NCBI RefSeq assembly: GCF_022410535.1
Contig: NZ_JAKNBL010000011.1
Coordinates: forward strand, 22,741-86,740
Reading direction: 5' to 3'
Source: Pelotomaculum terephthalicicum JT
GTDB lineage: Bacteria > Bacillota > Desulfotomaculia > Desulfotomaculales > Pelotomaculaceae
Length of the DNA: 64,000 bases
The position numbers were made by a program, and so were the translations under genes. Numbering within the stretch: the first letter of the stretch is position 1; each line of letters starts with the position of its first letter. The notes beneath the pieces are model-generated. The model saw only the letters and a program-made list of their open reading frames with translations. It was not told the DNA's origin and made no database searches. Below are positions 53,678-63,249 of this stretch, piece by piece.

Positions 53678-54529
53678 CTATATATTTTCCGGATAATCCA
53701 ATGTTATCCTGCCAAATTTGCCTTCGCGAAATTCTTTCAAAACATTATGCGCGGATTTTTGCAAATCTACCACACCGCCAGACCCGATAAATCCCCTGCT
53801 CATACCGATCAATTCGAGCAATTCACCTGCATCTTCCGGTAGGTCCTGGAGTTTGTAACGCTTCTTGATGGCTTCCGGACAGTTTTTCGCCAGCCACTTG
53901 GCCAAGCGCCCGGCCACATCATAAATGTTAAAAACCTCTTCCCTGACAGCGCCGGTAACTGCCAGGCGGAAAGCGGCTTCCGGGTCCCCAAACTTCGGCC
54001 ATAAAATGCCCGGGGTGTCCATTAGTTCGAGATTGCCGGCCATCCTGACCCATTGCTGCCCCCTGGTGACGCCCGGCTTGTATCCGGTCCTGGCGGCCCG
54101 CCGGTCTGCAAGTTTGTTGATCAGGAATGACTTCCCCACATTTGGGATACCCAGCACGATACAGCGCGCGGCTCTCGGCCGCCGGCCCGCTGATATCAGC
54201 GAATCCATCTTGGGCGCGGCCAACTGACCGACCAAAACCGGCACAGCCCGCACTCCCCTGCCGCTGCGCAAGTCGACCGCCGCTGCGGGAATACCTGAAT
54301 TGATGAATTTTTTCAGCCAGATCCCGGTCAAATCCGGATCAGCCAGATCGCTTTTATTTAATATCACCAGCTTTGGCTTGCGGCCGGTTATTTCGTTAAT
54401 GTCAGGATTACGGCTGCTTGCCGGGATCCTGGCGTCCAATACCTCAATTACCACATCGACCAGCTTTAAGTTTTCCTTGACTTCCCTTTTGGCTTTGGCC
54501 ATATGACCGGGGTACCATTGAATATCCAT
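53678..54529 (-). CDS. rbgA: Ribosome biogenesis GTPase RbgA (YlqF), 283 aa
   Basis: Circularly permuted GTPase needed for late 50S assembly. Starts MDIQWYPGHMAKAKREVKENL; G4 NKSD (near residue 60), G1 GIPNVGKSFLIN (near 128), G3 DTPGILWP (near 177) and a C-terminal ANTAR-like helical domain. ATG 54529 lies 1 base after the lepB stop, so the genes are coupled. Confidence 0.96.
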   Translation of the reverse strand: MDIQWYPGHMAKAKREVKENLKLVDVVIEVLDARIPASSRNPDINEITGRKPKLVILNKSDLADPDLTGIWLKKFINSGIPAAAVDLRSGRGVRAVPVLVGQLAAPKMDSLISAGRRPRAARCIVLGIPNVGKSFLINKLADRRAARTGYKPGVTRGQQWVRMAGNLELMDTPGILWPKFGDPEAAFRLAVTGAVREEVFNIYDVAGRLAKWLAKNCPEAIKKRYKLQDLPEDAGELLELIGMSRGFIGSGGVVDLQKSAHNVLKEFREGKFGRITLDYPENI

Positions 54530-54530
54530 G

Positions 54531-55088
54531 CTACCGTACCACGCCGGCCCGGCCGGGCGGCCAGTAAAGAACCACCGCTTTACCCACAATCAATTCCTCC
54601 GGCAGAAATCCCCACTTGCGGCTGTCGTCGCTGTTGTTCCGGTTGTCACCCATCATGAAATAACTGCCTTCAGGCACTTCTACCGGTCCGTAATTCTCAT
54701 TGATGCGCAATCCCTTAGGCAGATATTCTTCCGGTACAGGCTGACCGTTTATGTATAGAACACTATTTTTAACCGCCACTGTTTCCCCGCCCACCGCGAT
54801 AAGCCGCTTAACAAAGTTTCTCTTTGGATCAAGCGGATATTTGAATACTACCACGTCTCCCCGCTTTGGTTCCTGAAAGTGGTAATTTAATTTACTTACT
54901 ATAATACGGTCGTTCTCTTTCAAGGCAGGTTCCATGGAGCCGGAAGGAATATAAAACGGCTCCAGAATAAACAACCTGATCACTACAGCCAGCAGGACCG
55001 CTATTGCTACAGATTCTATAATTTCTCTATAAAACGGCCGGTTGCCCTTTTCAGGTGAAGATATCTCATTATTACTTTCAAACAGCAC
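54531..55088 (-). CDS. lepB: Signal peptidase I, 185 aa
   Basis: One N-terminal membrane anchor (SVAIAVLLAVVIRLFIL), the catalytic Ser51 in YIPSGSMEPAL, the catalytic Lys94 in NFVKRLIAVGGE, and box E GDNRNNSDDSRKWG near the C terminus. It cleaves Sec-type signal peptides outside the membrane. Confidence 0.96.
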   Translation of the reverse strand: MLFESNNEISSPEKGNRPFYREIIESVAIAVLLAVVIRLFILEPFYIPSGSMEPALKENDRIIVSKLNYHFQEPKRGDVVVFKYPLDPKRNFVKRLIAVGGETVAVKNSVLYINGQPVPEEYLPKGLRINENYGPVEVPEGSYFMMGDNRNNSDDSRKWGFLPEELIVGKAVVLYWPPGRAGVVR

Positions 55089-55145
55089 TTTACTGCCCCC
55101 TCGGAATGGAAGAGAAAAGACTCTTATCTTTTATCATCGTAAAGT

Positions 55146-55181
55146 AAAAAATAGGGACTGCTTTTATGCCCAGTCCCTTTT
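55146..55181. terminator. Terminator after rplS
   Basis: AGGGACTG (55153-55160) and CAGTCCCT (55171-55178) with A/T tracts on both sides, at the end of rplS. Confidence 0.88.
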
Positions 55182-55184
55182 TCA

Positions 55185-55535
55185 TCATCTTTTATCACGC
55201 TTATCCTGGATACGGGCAGCTTTGCCATGCAGCTTGCGCAGGTAATACAGCCTGGCCCGGCGAACCCGGCCTCTTCTCACAACGTCAATGCGTTCGATTT
55301 TTGGTGTGTGCATGGGGAATGTTCTTTCCACTCCCACCCCGTAAGAAACCCGTCTCACTGTAAATGTTTCGCTAAGTCCGCCGCCCCTGCGTCTGATTAC
55401 GACACCTTCGAAGACCTGGACTCTTTCCCGGCCGCCTTCTACCACTTTAACATGCACCCGGACAGTGTCTCCCGGGCTGAAATGTACAATATCCTTCTTC
55501 ACTTGTTCCTGTTCAATCATATTTATTAAATTCAT
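55185..55535 (-). CDS. rplS: 50S ribosomal protein L19, 116 aa
   Basis: Complete L19: [55 protein letters not shown], and [27 protein letters not shown]. The ATG has GGAGGG 9 bases upstream. Last gene of the rpsP-khpA-ylqD-rimM-trmD-rplS series. Confidence 0.98.
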   Translation of the reverse strand: MNLINMIEQEQVKKDIVHFSPGDTVRVHVKVVEGGRERVQVFEGVVIRRRGGGLSETFTVRRVSYGVGVERTFPMHTPKIERIDVVRRGRVRRARLYYLRKLHGKAARIQDKRDKR

Positions 55536-55631
55536 TTCTGAGATTCCCTCCTTCCATATACTACGCTCAACAAAAGCAATTATATCATAATATTTCAGAA
55601 TACGGCAAGAATTTTACCGATAAACAGATAG

Positions 55632-56387
55632 TTAACTTAATTCAAGATTTTGCAGATCCTTAATCACTTTTTTTATTATTTCTTTGTCCTCGTTGTTTAA
55701 TACCGCCTGCTCCATCATTTCGGGACGGCTGGCCAAGGTGCGCAGCAGGGACTGGCGTCTGCGCCAAAGTCTGATCCTCTCGTGATGTCCGCTCAAAAGC
55801 ACATCGGGCACAACCATGCCACGGTATTCCCTCGGCCTGGTATAGTGAGGATATTCCAACAAACCGTCACTAAATGATTCTTCCTCGGCGGAAGCCGCCT
55901 CGCCCAATACGCCGGGAACCAGGCGGGCGATCACATCCACCACAACCATTGCCGGCAACTCGCCGCCGGTGAGAACATAATCTCCAATAGACACCTCGTC
56001 GGTTACCAGTCTTTCCCGCACACGCTCATCCACACCTTCATAATGGCCGCAGATCAAGACAAGATGCTCCTCTCCGGCAAGTTCCGCAGCCAGTTCATGG
56101 CCCAAAGGCCTGCCCTGCGGGCACATCAATACCACGCGGCGAGGCTTGCAGCCCCGCAGCGCGGTTATATGCTCGACCGCGCCGAACACAGGCCCGGGGC
56201 AGATAACCATCCCCGCGCCGCCCCCATAAGGAGTATCGTCGACTGTACGGTGCTTGTTTGTGGAATAATCCCTGATGTCAACCAGATTAATTTTAATCAA
56301 GCCGCGCTCTTGCGCCCTTTTCAAAATGCTTGAGCTAAACGGCCCGGCAAACATTTCCGGGAAAAGAGTCAGAATATCAATAATCAT
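55632..56387 (-). CDS. trmD: tRNA (guanine-N1)-methyltransferase, 251 aa
   Basis: SPOUT methyltransferase making m1G37. ILTLFPEMFAGPFSSSILKRAQERGL, VDDTPYGGGAGMVICPGP, CGHYEGVDERV, VSIGDYVLTGGELPAMVVVD and DVLLSGHHERIRLWRRRQ are all diagnostic. Standard length and place between rimM and rplS. Confidence 0.97.
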   Translation of the reverse strand: MIIDILTLFPEMFAGPFSSSILKRAQERGLIKINLVDIRDYSTNKHRTVDDTPYGGGAGMVICPGPVFGAVEHITALRGCKPRRVVLMCPQGRPLGHELAAELAGEEHLVLICGHYEGVDERVRERLVTDEVSIGDYVLTGGELPAMVVVDVIARLVPGVLGEAASAEEESFSDGLLEYPHYTRPREYRGMVVPDVLLSGHHERIRLWRRRQSLLRTLASRPEMMEQAVLNNEDKEIIKKVIKDLQNLELS

Positions 56388-56450
56388 AAAAAGCCACCAT
56401 TATAATTTTGCCGCCAGCCAAACGGCGCCGTGCATCAAATCAGGTATTTT

Positions 56451-56963
56451 CTAGTCTCCCAGTCCCTCCGGCAGTTGAACCACCATACGCCGCCCCTTAA
56501 GATCAACTTTCTGCACCACTTGTTTTAAGGCAGGGACGAGCAATGGCCTGGCTGCCTCAGTTTCAACCACATAAACATCATTGGAGCCGGTCTGGATTAT
56601 ATCGGCAATTATACCCAGACGCTCACCATCTGAGTCAAAAACCTCTAAACCAATCAGGTCGAAGATATAAAAGCTTCCTTCCGGCAAAGGCACCAGTTCA
56701 TCGCGGGTAACAACCAGAAACCCGCCCTTCAATTCACCGGCGGCGTTCATGTCTTGGATATCTTTAAATTTTATAATGATATACTTCTTATGAAAATGCG
56801 TGTCCTCAATACTTAGCTCCCTTAATGCATCATTGATCAGAACCTGTACTCGGGCCATCTTTTGAAAACGCTCGGGATAGTCCGTCAGCGGCAGTACCCG
56901 GAGGGCGCCGCGGCTGCCTTGGGTGTTCAGGATTTTACCTATGCGTATATATTCTTCAGCCAT
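56451..56963 (-). CDS. rimM: 16S rRNA processing protein RimM, 170 aa
   Basis: [28 protein letters not shown] at the N terminus and the PRC-barrel C-terminal domain ([37 protein letters not shown]). Assists 30S head assembly. ATG 56963 has GGAAGGGA upstream. Confidence 0.96.
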   Translation of the reverse strand: MAEEYIRIGKILNTQGSRGALRVLPLTDYPERFQKMARVQVLINDALRELSIEDTHFHKKYIIIKFKDIQDMNAAGELKGGFLVVTRDELVPLPEGSFYIFDLIGLEVFDSDGERLGIIADIIQTGSNDVYVVETEAARPLLVPALKQVVQKVDLKGRRMVVQLPEGLGD

Positions 56964-56990
56964 TGTTTTCCCTTCCACAGGAACTATCCT

Positions 56991-57395
56991 TTACCTGATG
57001 TCGGTTATGACTCCATCCTGTAATATGATTTCCACTCCAAGCACCCGCCGCCAATCGTCACCTACTTTTATTTCCACGGGACTTTCCATTTTCCCGTAAA
57101 ACACTTCAGAACCCAGCGGCAACTCGCCCACTTCTTTAAGCCTGTCGATCAGTTTATGCCGGTTTTCCTCCATGCGCTGCCGCTCCTGCCCAAGATGCTG
57201 CCTCGCCGCTGCTACTCCCTGCGGATTTTTCTTTTCCAAATCGACAGTCAGCCGCTTCTCTTGATAATCCAGGCGCTGCAGGTCAACTTCCATCCGGCGT
57301 ATCGCATCCTGAAGTTCTGTAATCGCATTTTTCTTATAATTATCGGTAACCTTAACCTTGACCAGAACCGGCCTGATCAGAGTCAGACTTTCCAT
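56991..57395 (-). CDS. ylqD: YlqD family protein, 134 aa
   Basis: The N-terminal beta part (LTLIRPVLVKVKVTDNYKK), a long charged helix (QDAIRRMEVDLQRLDYQEKRLTVDLEK) and the C-terminal PVEIKVGDDWRRVLGVEIILQDGVI match YlqD, a conserved protein of unknown role between khpA and rimM in Firmicutes. ATG 57395 has GGGAGG 9 bases upstream. Confidence 0.88.
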   Translation of the reverse strand: MESLTLIRPVLVKVKVTDNYKKNAITELQDAIRRMEVDLQRLDYQEKRLTVDLEKKNPQGVAAARQHLGQERQRMEENRHKLIDRLKEVGELPLGSEVFYGKMESPVEIKVGDDWRRVLGVEIILQDGVITDIR

Positions 57396-57423
57396 CCCGG
57401 AAACCTCCCGCAAAATCCGCTAC

Positions 57424-57651
57424 TTATACAATTTCAACCAAAACTCTTTTTTTATGCCTGGTTGCCGCGGCTTTGACTACAGTACGGATGGCCCTGGCAA
57501 TGCGACCTTGTTTTCCAATTACTTTCCCCATATCCTCCGGAGCTACCTTAAGCTCTATCAAAATGGATTTTTCCTTTTCCACCAAATGCACATTAACTTT
57601 TTCAGGCTGGTCAACGAGGGCTTTGGCCAGAATTTCCACCAGTTCTTTCAT
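57424..57651 (-). CDS. khpA: KH-domain RNA-binding protein KhpA, 75 aa
   Basis: MKELVEILAKALVDQPEKV, then the KH core with the GxxG loop MGKVIGKQGRIARAIRTVVKA. Known to pair with KhpB/Jag in RNA binding and cell-size control in pneumococcus. ATG 57651 has GGAGG 10 bases upstream. Confidence 0.95.
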   Translation of the reverse strand: MKELVEILAKALVDQPEKVNVHLVEKEKSILIELKVAPEDMGKVIGKQGRIARAIRTVVKAAATRHKKRVLVEIV

Positions 57652-57670
57652 AAGCGTAAAGCCTCCTAAT

Positions 57671-57934
57671 CTACTGACCCTCACCCGGCGCACTTTTCAA
57701 CACGCCGGCTTTATTAAACAAAGCCTTTGCTGTTTCGGACAGTTGAACCCCCTTTTTCAGCCAATCCAACGCCCTTTCCTCATTGATGTTGATTACCGCC
57801 GGATCCTTCAACGGATCGTAAAACCCGATTTCCTCAATGAACCGGCCGTCCCGCGGAGAGCGCGAATCAGTGACCACAATGCGGTAAAACGGTTTTTTCT
57901 TTGCCCCCATTCTCTTTAAACGGATCTTAACCAT
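57671..57934 (-). CDS. rpsP: 30S ribosomal protein S16, 87 aa
   Basis: [41 protein letters not shown] is the canonical S16 N terminus. ATG 57934 with GGAGGTGA upstream. Located between ffh and khpA as in most Firmicutes. Confidence 0.98.
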   Translation of the reverse strand: MVKIRLKRMGAKKKPFYRIVVTDSRSPRDGRFIEEIGFYDPLKDPAVININEERALDWLKKGVQLSETAKALFNKAGVLKSAPGEGQ

Positions 57935-57958
57935 ACAGTTCACCTCCTGTCTTTCTGT

Positions 57959-59311
57959 TTAGCTGTTAAAGAAAGGAATCTTCGGCATTTTACCGCCTTT
58001 CTTCAAAGTTTTTTCCATGTTGACAAACTGCTTCATTATTTTTTTTGTTTGTTCAAACTGCTTTAACAAGCGATTAACATCCTGAACTGAAGTACCGCTC
58101 CCTTTGGCAATCCTTCTTTTCCTGCTGCCGTTTAACAGCTTTTCCGGCTCCTGCCGCTCGGGGGGCGTCATTGACTGGATTATAGCCTCGATGAATACCA
58201 GTTCTTTCTCATCAACCTGCAAGTCTTTTATCTTCTTTGCCCCGCCCAGACCGGGGATCATGCCTAATACTTGTTCAATGGGACCCATTTTCTTTACCTG
58301 AGAGAGCTGCTCCAGAAAATCATCCAGCGTAAACTCCATGTTCCGGATTTTTTTCTGCATGCTCGCCATTTGCTCGGCGTCATAATTTTCCTGGGCCTTC
58401 TCAATTAATGTTAACATATCCCCCATGCCCAGGATCCGCTCGGACATCCGGTCCGGATGAAAGGGTTCCAGCGCGTCCAGCTTTTCACCGACACCGGCAA
58501 ACTTAATCGGCTTTCCTGTGACTGCCCGGACAGAGAGAGCGGCTCCCCCCCTGGAGTCCCCGTCCAGCTTGGTCAGCACAATTCCATCGAGGTTAAGACG
58601 CTTGTTAAATTGCTCGGCAACGTTAACGGCCATTTGACCGGTCATGGCGTCGATGACTAAAAGAACTTCATCGGGTGCGAGAACCCGGTTCATGCTTTCC
58701 AGTTCACTCATCAGCTCATTGTTTACTTCCTGCCTGCCGGCCGTGTCAATGATCACCAGGTCGTATCCGTTTGCCACCGCGTTTTTTACAGCAGCCTGGC
58801 TGATAGCCGCCGGATCCTGCTTTTCCCCCATGGTAAAAACAGGTATGTCCATCTGCTTGCCCAGCACCTGCAGTTGTTTGATCGCCGCCGGCCGGTAAAC
58901 ATCCGCTGCAACCAATAGCGGCCGCTTGCCTTGCTTGCGCAGCAGGTTGGCCAGCTTGGCGGATGTTGTGGTTTTACCGGCCCCGTTTAAACCAACCATC
59001 ATTACCACGGTAGGCGGGTTCGGCGCGATTTTGATTTTACTGTTCGCGCCGCCCATCAGCGCGGTAAGTTCATTATGCACAATCTTAATCACATGCTGAG
59101 TCGGGTTGAGACTGGCGTGTAATTCCTGTCCCACCGCTCCTTCTTTGATACGGGCCACAAAATCCCTGACAACCTTGAAATTTACATCAGCCTCAAGCAG
59201 CGCGATGCGCACTTCCCGCAGCGCCTCATTTACATCTGTTTCGGTAAGCCGGCCTTTCCCTCTTAACTTTTTAAAGGTTTCCTGCAATCTTTCAGCCAGA
59301 CTGGCAAACAC
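57959..59311 (-). CDS. ffh: Signal recognition particle protein Ffh, 450 aa (GTG start)
   Basis: SRP54 GTPase: N domain (FASLAERLQETFKKLRGKGRLTE), G domain with GLNGAGKTTTSAKLA near residue 108, DTAGRQEVN near 190 and TKLDGDSRGG near 248, then a Met-rich M domain (MASMQKKIRNMEFTLDDFLEQL...IPGLGGAKK...RKRRIAKGSGTSVQDVNRLLKQF). GTG 59311 is chosen because AGGAGGGG lies 5 bases upstream. Targets nascent membrane proteins. Confidence 0.97.
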   Translation of the reverse strand: MFASLAERLQETFKKLRGKGRLTETDVNEALREVRIALLEADVNFKVVRDFVARIKEGAVGQELHASLNPTQHVIKIVHNELTALMGGANSKIKIAPNPPTVVMMVGLNGAGKTTTSAKLANLLRKQGKRPLLVAADVYRPAAIKQLQVLGKQMDIPVFTMGEKQDPAAISQAAVKNAVANGYDLVIIDTAGRQEVNNELMSELESMNRVLAPDEVLLVIDAMTGQMAVNVAEQFNKRLNLDGIVLTKLDGDSRGGAALSVRAVTGKPIKFAGVGEKLDALEPFHPDRMSERILGMGDMLTLIEKAQENYDAEQMASMQKKIRNMEFTLDDFLEQLSQVKKMGPIEQVLGMIPGLGGAKKIKDLQVDEKELVFIEAIIQSMTPPERQEPEKLLNGSRKRRIAKGSGTSVQDVNRLLKQFEQTKKIMKQFVNMEKTLKKGGKMPKIPFFNS

Positions 59312-59357
59312 CGGAACCCCTCCTAACAATACCGTGGATAAGGTTAAATCCCCGCTT

Positions 59358-59762
59358 TTAATCTGGGGATAAGGTCAACTCCAAGACTTCGTTTAATATT
59401 TCCCTGGCCCGCAATACCTTGCCGGCTTGCCCTGTGGACTTGTATTCGTCCAGCAGGGAACCCGCTTCGAGCAGCTTTTCTCTTTGCGCCAAGAACTTTT
59501 CCACCAGGCCCAATTTCACTTCGTATTCTTCCAGCAGCTGGCCCGCCCTTTTCAGCGTATCGTGAACAGCCTGGCGGGTAACTTCAAACTCCCCGGCTAT
59601 CTCCCCAAGAGACAGGTTTTGACTGTAATAGAGCTCAATAAAATTTTTTTGACGGTCAGTCAAAAGTTGTCCGTAGAAATCATAAAGCAGATTCATCCAA
59701 GCAACTTTTTCCAACACCGGTCCGTCACCTGCTTGATCCCAAAAATTAAATTCAATAACCAT
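59358..59762 (-). CDS. ylxM: YlxM/UPF0122 helix-turn-helix protein, 134 aa
   Basis: The sigma-70 region-4-like helix-turn-helix is clear: LLTDRQKNFIELYYSQNLSLGEIAGEFEVTRQAVHDTLKRAGQLLEEYEVKLGLVEKF. The family sits upstream of ffh in Firmicutes and is thought to help regulate the SRP genes. The first 22 residues may not be translated; ATG 59696 and internal GTG/TTG starts are alternatives to ATG 59762. Confidence 0.92.
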   Translation of the reverse strand: MVIEFNFWDQAGDGPVLEKVAWMNLLYDFYGQLLTDRQKNFIELYYSQNLSLGEIAGEFEVTRQAVHDTLKRAGQLLEEYEVKLGLVEKFLAQREKLLEAGSLLDEYKSTGQAGKVLRAREILNEVLELTLSPD

Positions 59763-60078
59763 GCCACAACACTATCAAGGCAATTCGCTTTACGGGTATA
59801 TGATACTCAATGTCGGCCGCCGTGTCAAGTAAATGACTTGACATTTTCAAAACCGCCCAATAATCGAAATGGATGGTATTTTTTTACTATTTATTATCGA
59901 TACGGGTGATATAAGATGGGGCTGTCGAAAGGTCAACGGCAAAACAACAAATCCCATAATAATCCAAAAAGAGATCCCATTCACTATCATAGTGTTACGG
60001 GATCTCTTTTTAGAGCATGATTTTGGGCCTATTGTGGGGGTAAGAATCAACTGCTAAAGTAGATTAGGGCTAAACGGA
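59763..60078. other. Intergenic region ending in the TRAP operon terminator
   Basis: Between ylxM (start at 59762, minus) and the TRAP large-permease stop (60079). Apart from the strong hairpin at 59966-60011, and presumably the ylxM-ffh promoter, nothing coding is convincing; short frames on both strands run through the hairpin. Confidence 0.5.
59966..60011. terminator. Strong terminator after the TRAP transporter operon
   Basis: AAAAAGAGATCCC and GGGATCTCTTTTT form a perfect 13-bp stem around a 20-base loop that itself contains a short ACTAT/ATAGT repeat. Confidence 0.85.
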
Positions 60079-61353
60079 TTATTGTCCGAGCAGCCTTGGC
60101 AGCCACAAACTAAGTTCTGGAATATAAGTGAGAATTAACAGACCTATAACATACAAAGCTACATAAGGCATAACCGAGGAAGAGATTCGGGCCATTGGTT
60201 TTTTTAAGATACTCTGAACTACAAATATATTTAACCCGAACGGCGGGGTAAACATACCTATTGATAAATTAACGGCAAAGACTATCCCTAAGTGCAGCGT
60301 ATCAATCCCCAGAACGCGCGCCGTCGGCAACAAAAGCGGAGCCAGGATTAATATGGCTGCGCCAGGTTCGAAAAAGCAACCCACAATCAGCAGCAGTACG
60401 TTAAGAATCACTAAGAACATAATAGGCCCCAAACCGCTGAAGCCTTCGACAATCAACTGGGGAATCTGGGCCATCGTCGCAGCCTGGGCAAAAACAATAC
60501 TGGCCGAAATCAAGAGAAAAATCTGCCCTGTGATACGGGACGCGTTCATTAAGATAGGTATGGTTTCGGACCATTTTATATCTTTTAAAACAAAAACCCC
60601 TATGACAAAAGAATACACTGCCGCTATCGCTCCGGCTTCCGTGGGAGTGAAGACTCCAGCATAAATCCCTCCCAGGATTAAAACCGGAAGTACAATCACC
60701 GGCAGGCCTCGAATAAAGGAGCGGCCAACTTCAGCAAAATCAGTTTTACCGCCAGCCAGATTACTCCTCTTATATCTGACAAACAGATAGACACTGATAA
60801 TGGCTACAATGACCAGGCCGGGAATAAAACCTGCCTGAAAAAGCGTGGCTACGTTGGTATCCGTGGCCACCCCGTAAATGATCATAATAATACTGGGGGG
60901 GATAATTGTGCTGAGTGCCCCCGACGAAGTGATGAGTCCCAGGGAAAGTTTTTCCCCGTGAGCCTTTTCCAGCGGTTCGTTGATTACTTTCCCGAACGTG
61001 GCCGCCGCCGCCGGGGCCGAACCGGATATGGCTCCAAAAACAGCATTGGCCAACAGGCAAGATATCGGCAATCCCGCCCGTACGTTTTTCAGCAGAGAAA
61101 TAAAAATATCAATCAGCCGTTTTCCCATCGTACTTGATTCGATCAGAGCCCCGGTTAAAATAAAAAAAGGAATTGCCAGCATACTTGGCTTCGTGAGGCT
61201 TTCATAGAGGCCGACGAAGACCGCCGACAGGGCGACATGGTTCACAAAAACCTGCAAGTAAATGGCTGCTGTCAAAATGGCTAGATAGATCGGAACATTT
61301 ATGATCAGCAAAACAGCCAGGATTAGAACAAGCGGCAAAATGACAAAAGTCAT
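60079..61353 (-). CDS. dctM: TRAP transporter large permease subunit (DctM type), 424 aa
   Basis: Polytopic membrane protein with about a dozen hydrophobic segments. Family stretches: FFILTGALIESSTMGKRLIDIF, GAISGSAPAAAATFGKVINEPLEKAHGEK, SGALSTIIPPSIIMIIYGVATDTNVATLFQAG, and FTPPFGLNIFVVQSI. It imports a carboxylate-type solute using an ion gradient with the DctP receptor and DctQ. AAGGAG lies 12 bases before the ATG. Confidence 0.95.
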   Translation of the reverse strand: MTFVILPLVLILAVLLIINVPIYLAILTAAIYLQVFVNHVALSAVFVGLYESLTKPSMLAIPFFILTGALIESSTMGKRLIDIFISLLKNVRAGLPISCLLANAVFGAISGSAPAAAATFGKVINEPLEKAHGEKLSLGLITSSGALSTIIPPSIIMIIYGVATDTNVATLFQAGFIPGLVIVAIISVYLFVRYKRSNLAGGKTDFAEVGRSFIRGLPVIVLPVLILGGIYAGVFTPTEAGAIAAVYSFVIGVFVLKDIKWSETIPILMNASRITGQIFLLISASIVFAQAATMAQIPQLIVEGFSGLGPIMFLVILNVLLLIVGCFFEPGAAILILAPLLLPTARVLGIDTLHLGIVFAVNLSIGMFTPPFGLNIFVVQSILKKPMARISSSVMPYVALYVIGLLILTYIPELSLWLPRLLGQ

Positions 61354-61361
61354 CTATTCAA

Positions 61362-61844
61362 TCAACTCCTTTTTCCTGGACTAAATTCCCGGGCTAAATT
61401 TACGATACAAGTTATGATCGTAAGTGTCATGCATGCTGCTACGATGGCAAAAAGCAAATACTGGGGCCATTCGAGGATAGGTGTGGCGCTTTTTAGCTCA
61501 TAGTTTTGTTGAATGATGCCCAAACCCGCTTTCACGATCATAAAATATAACGTGATAGTCAACGCCCAACGGATCACGCCAAAGATTCTTTTGATAACGG
61601 GATGTTTTTTTAAAAATGAATCAATTACATCAATTGAAAGTTGATCATTTTTGGCTTCTAGCTGGATCTGAATAATAAAAATAAGCATTACAATTAATAA
61701 TATGCTTAGTTCATCGATCCAAGGTAATGCATGGGAAAAACCGTATCTTAACACGGCATTAATGGCGACTATAAAAGTGCTTACGCCCAAAAAAATGCCG
61801 GCGATAAAGCCAGGTGTTTTCTGCAATATTCTAAAAATGCCCAT
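61362..61844 (-). CDS. dctQ: TRAP transporter small permease subunit (DctQ type), 160 aa
   Basis: Four membrane segments; the conserved stretch VLRYGFSHALPWIDELSILLIVMLIFI near residues 30-57 is the DctQ signature. The ATG follows GGGAGGAGG. Located between dctP and dctM, 8 bases from the latter. Confidence 0.93.
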   Translation of the reverse strand: MGIFRILQKTPGFIAGIFLGVSTFIVAINAVLRYGFSHALPWIDELSILLIVMLIFIIQIQLEAKNDQLSIDVIDSFLKKHPVIKRIFGVIRWALTITLYFMIVKAGLGIIQQNYELKSATPILEWPQYLLFAIVAACMTLTIITCIVNLAREFSPGKRS

Positions 61845-61875
61845 ATAGATCCTCCTCCCACTGTTAATTAATCAA

Positions 61876-61914
61876 ATCAAGGGGCTGCTCATAGGTATTC
61901 ACAAACCCCTTGAT
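61876..61914 (-). terminator. Intra-operon hairpin between dctP and dctQ
   Basis: Minus strand: ATCAAGGGG, a 21-base loop and CCCCTTGAT, then TTGATTAATT. Such hairpins after the binding-protein gene usually stop part of transcription or protect the 3' end, giving more receptor than permease. Confidence 0.65.
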
Positions 61915-61945
61915 CGATTTTCACTGATTTATTTTTCCCTGCTTC

Positions 61946-63004
61946 CTATTTATAGTTATCGATGGCAACCTTTAGCGCATCATATATCTTTTGGTTTTCC
62001 GGCCCACCGCTTAAATATAACTCGTGAGCGGACTGGGTGGCCTGCTTGATCTGGGCATTGAATTCGGCTGAAGGCTCAACGATTTGTACCCCGGCGGCTC
62101 TAAATTCTTTATTCCAATCTTCGTAATATTGCTTGACATAGTCGTACATGTGCTCTGTTATTGTTTCCATGGCCGTTTCGCAGATTGTATCTCTAATATC
62201 TGCCGGCAGGCTGTCCAACCAGGTTTTGCTGCTCATAAAGGTGCTGAGAACACCCGCCTTTGGCGCCAACAGAAGATTCTGGTGTAACTGGTAAAGTTTC
62301 ATGGCCCAGAAAAGCGAGGGATCAGCATAAACGCCGTCTATGGTGCCTTGCTGGACAGCCGCGGAAAGCTCAGCAGTATCGAGAGTTGTTGCGGACGCTC
62401 CTAAGGAATTAATTACTTCTTGGGAAATCGCATTGGGGAAAACACGAATCTTCTTACCTTGAATGTCTTCCATACGCGTAATCGGATCCTTACTTAAAAT
62501 GGTTATGTCGCAAGACTCTACCCAACCCAGCGGCACCATGCCCTTTGTGGCAAGATAAGCCGCTAGTTCTTTATCCCCGCCGCTATTCATAATTCTGGCT
62601 GCCTGGGCGCCGTTGGCAAAGAAATACGGCAGGTCAAGAACACCTATGGCTGGCGCAACAGTCGCATAATAACCGCTTGGAATAATTACTCCCTGGACAC
62701 TGCCGTTTTGCAGCCCCTGAATCATTTGTTGCATCGTGCCCAGTTGACTGGCCGGATACAGTTCAACCTTAACTTTGTCTCCCAATTTTGCTTCCAGACG
62801 TTGCTTAAATTGTTCCATCGTTTCATTTTGCATTTGGGGCTGAACCGTTACCGTACCAATCCGCATTACATATTGTTTTTGGGAATCACCGCCATTGTTC
62901 GTTTGGCCGGCTTGATTTGTACCGCCGCAACCAGCAAGCCCGATAACCAAGATTAAAGAAATTATTACGGCTATGATGCACTTTACTTGAAATTGCTTTT
63001 TCAT
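61946..63004 (-). CDS. dctP: TRAP transporter substrate-binding protein (DctP type), lipoprotein, 352 aa
   Basis: The signal peptide (VKCIIAVIISLILVIGLAGC) ends in the lipobox LAGC, so it is anchored outside the membrane by lipid. DctP features: YVMRIGTVTVQPQMQNETMEQFKQRLEAK, VELYPASQLGTMQQMIQGLQNGSVQG, LDLPYFFANGAQAARI, and IQGKKIRVFPNAISQEVINSLGASATTLDTAELSAAVQQGTIDGVYADP, which carries the conserved carboxylate-binding Arg. ATG 63004 has AAAGGAG 9 bases upstream. The substrate is not evident. Confidence 0.95.
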   Translation of the reverse strand: MKKQFQVKCIIAVIISLILVIGLAGCGGTNQAGQTNNGGDSQKQYVMRIGTVTVQPQMQNETMEQFKQRLEAKLGDKVKVELYPASQLGTMQQMIQGLQNGSVQGVIIPSGYYATVAPAIGVLDLPYFFANGAQAARIMNSGGDKELAAYLATKGMVPLGWVESCDITILSKDPITRMEDIQGKKIRVFPNAISQEVINSLGASATTLDTAELSAAVQQGTIDGVYADPSLFWAMKLYQLHQNLLLAPKAGVLSTFMSSKTWLDSLPADIRDTICETAMETITEHMYDYVKQYYEDWNKEFRAAGVQIVEPSAEFNAQIKQATQSAHELYLSGGPENQKIYDALKVAIDNYK

Positions 63005-63249
63005 TTCCGCATACTCCTTTTCAATTATGAATTTTCTTTCAATGTCATGCATGTTATAGAACATCTCACTAGTCACCGCTAAATCTTGGAAGTTTAGCTC
63101 TCGCAACTCCTATACCCAGTTTGAACCATTATAGATACAATAAGAGCACCTGATACTCGGATATCCTTAAATATTGGGGTAGCAACTAGTTAACCATATT
63201 CCATTGTTTAGCGGTAATATTTCCCAGTACAAATGACTAAATCTTATAC

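Noticed and set aside
59847..60050. Minus-strand 67-codon open frame between ylxM and the TRAP genes
   Set aside because: It runs through a perfect 13-bp terminator stem and has no ribosome binding site.
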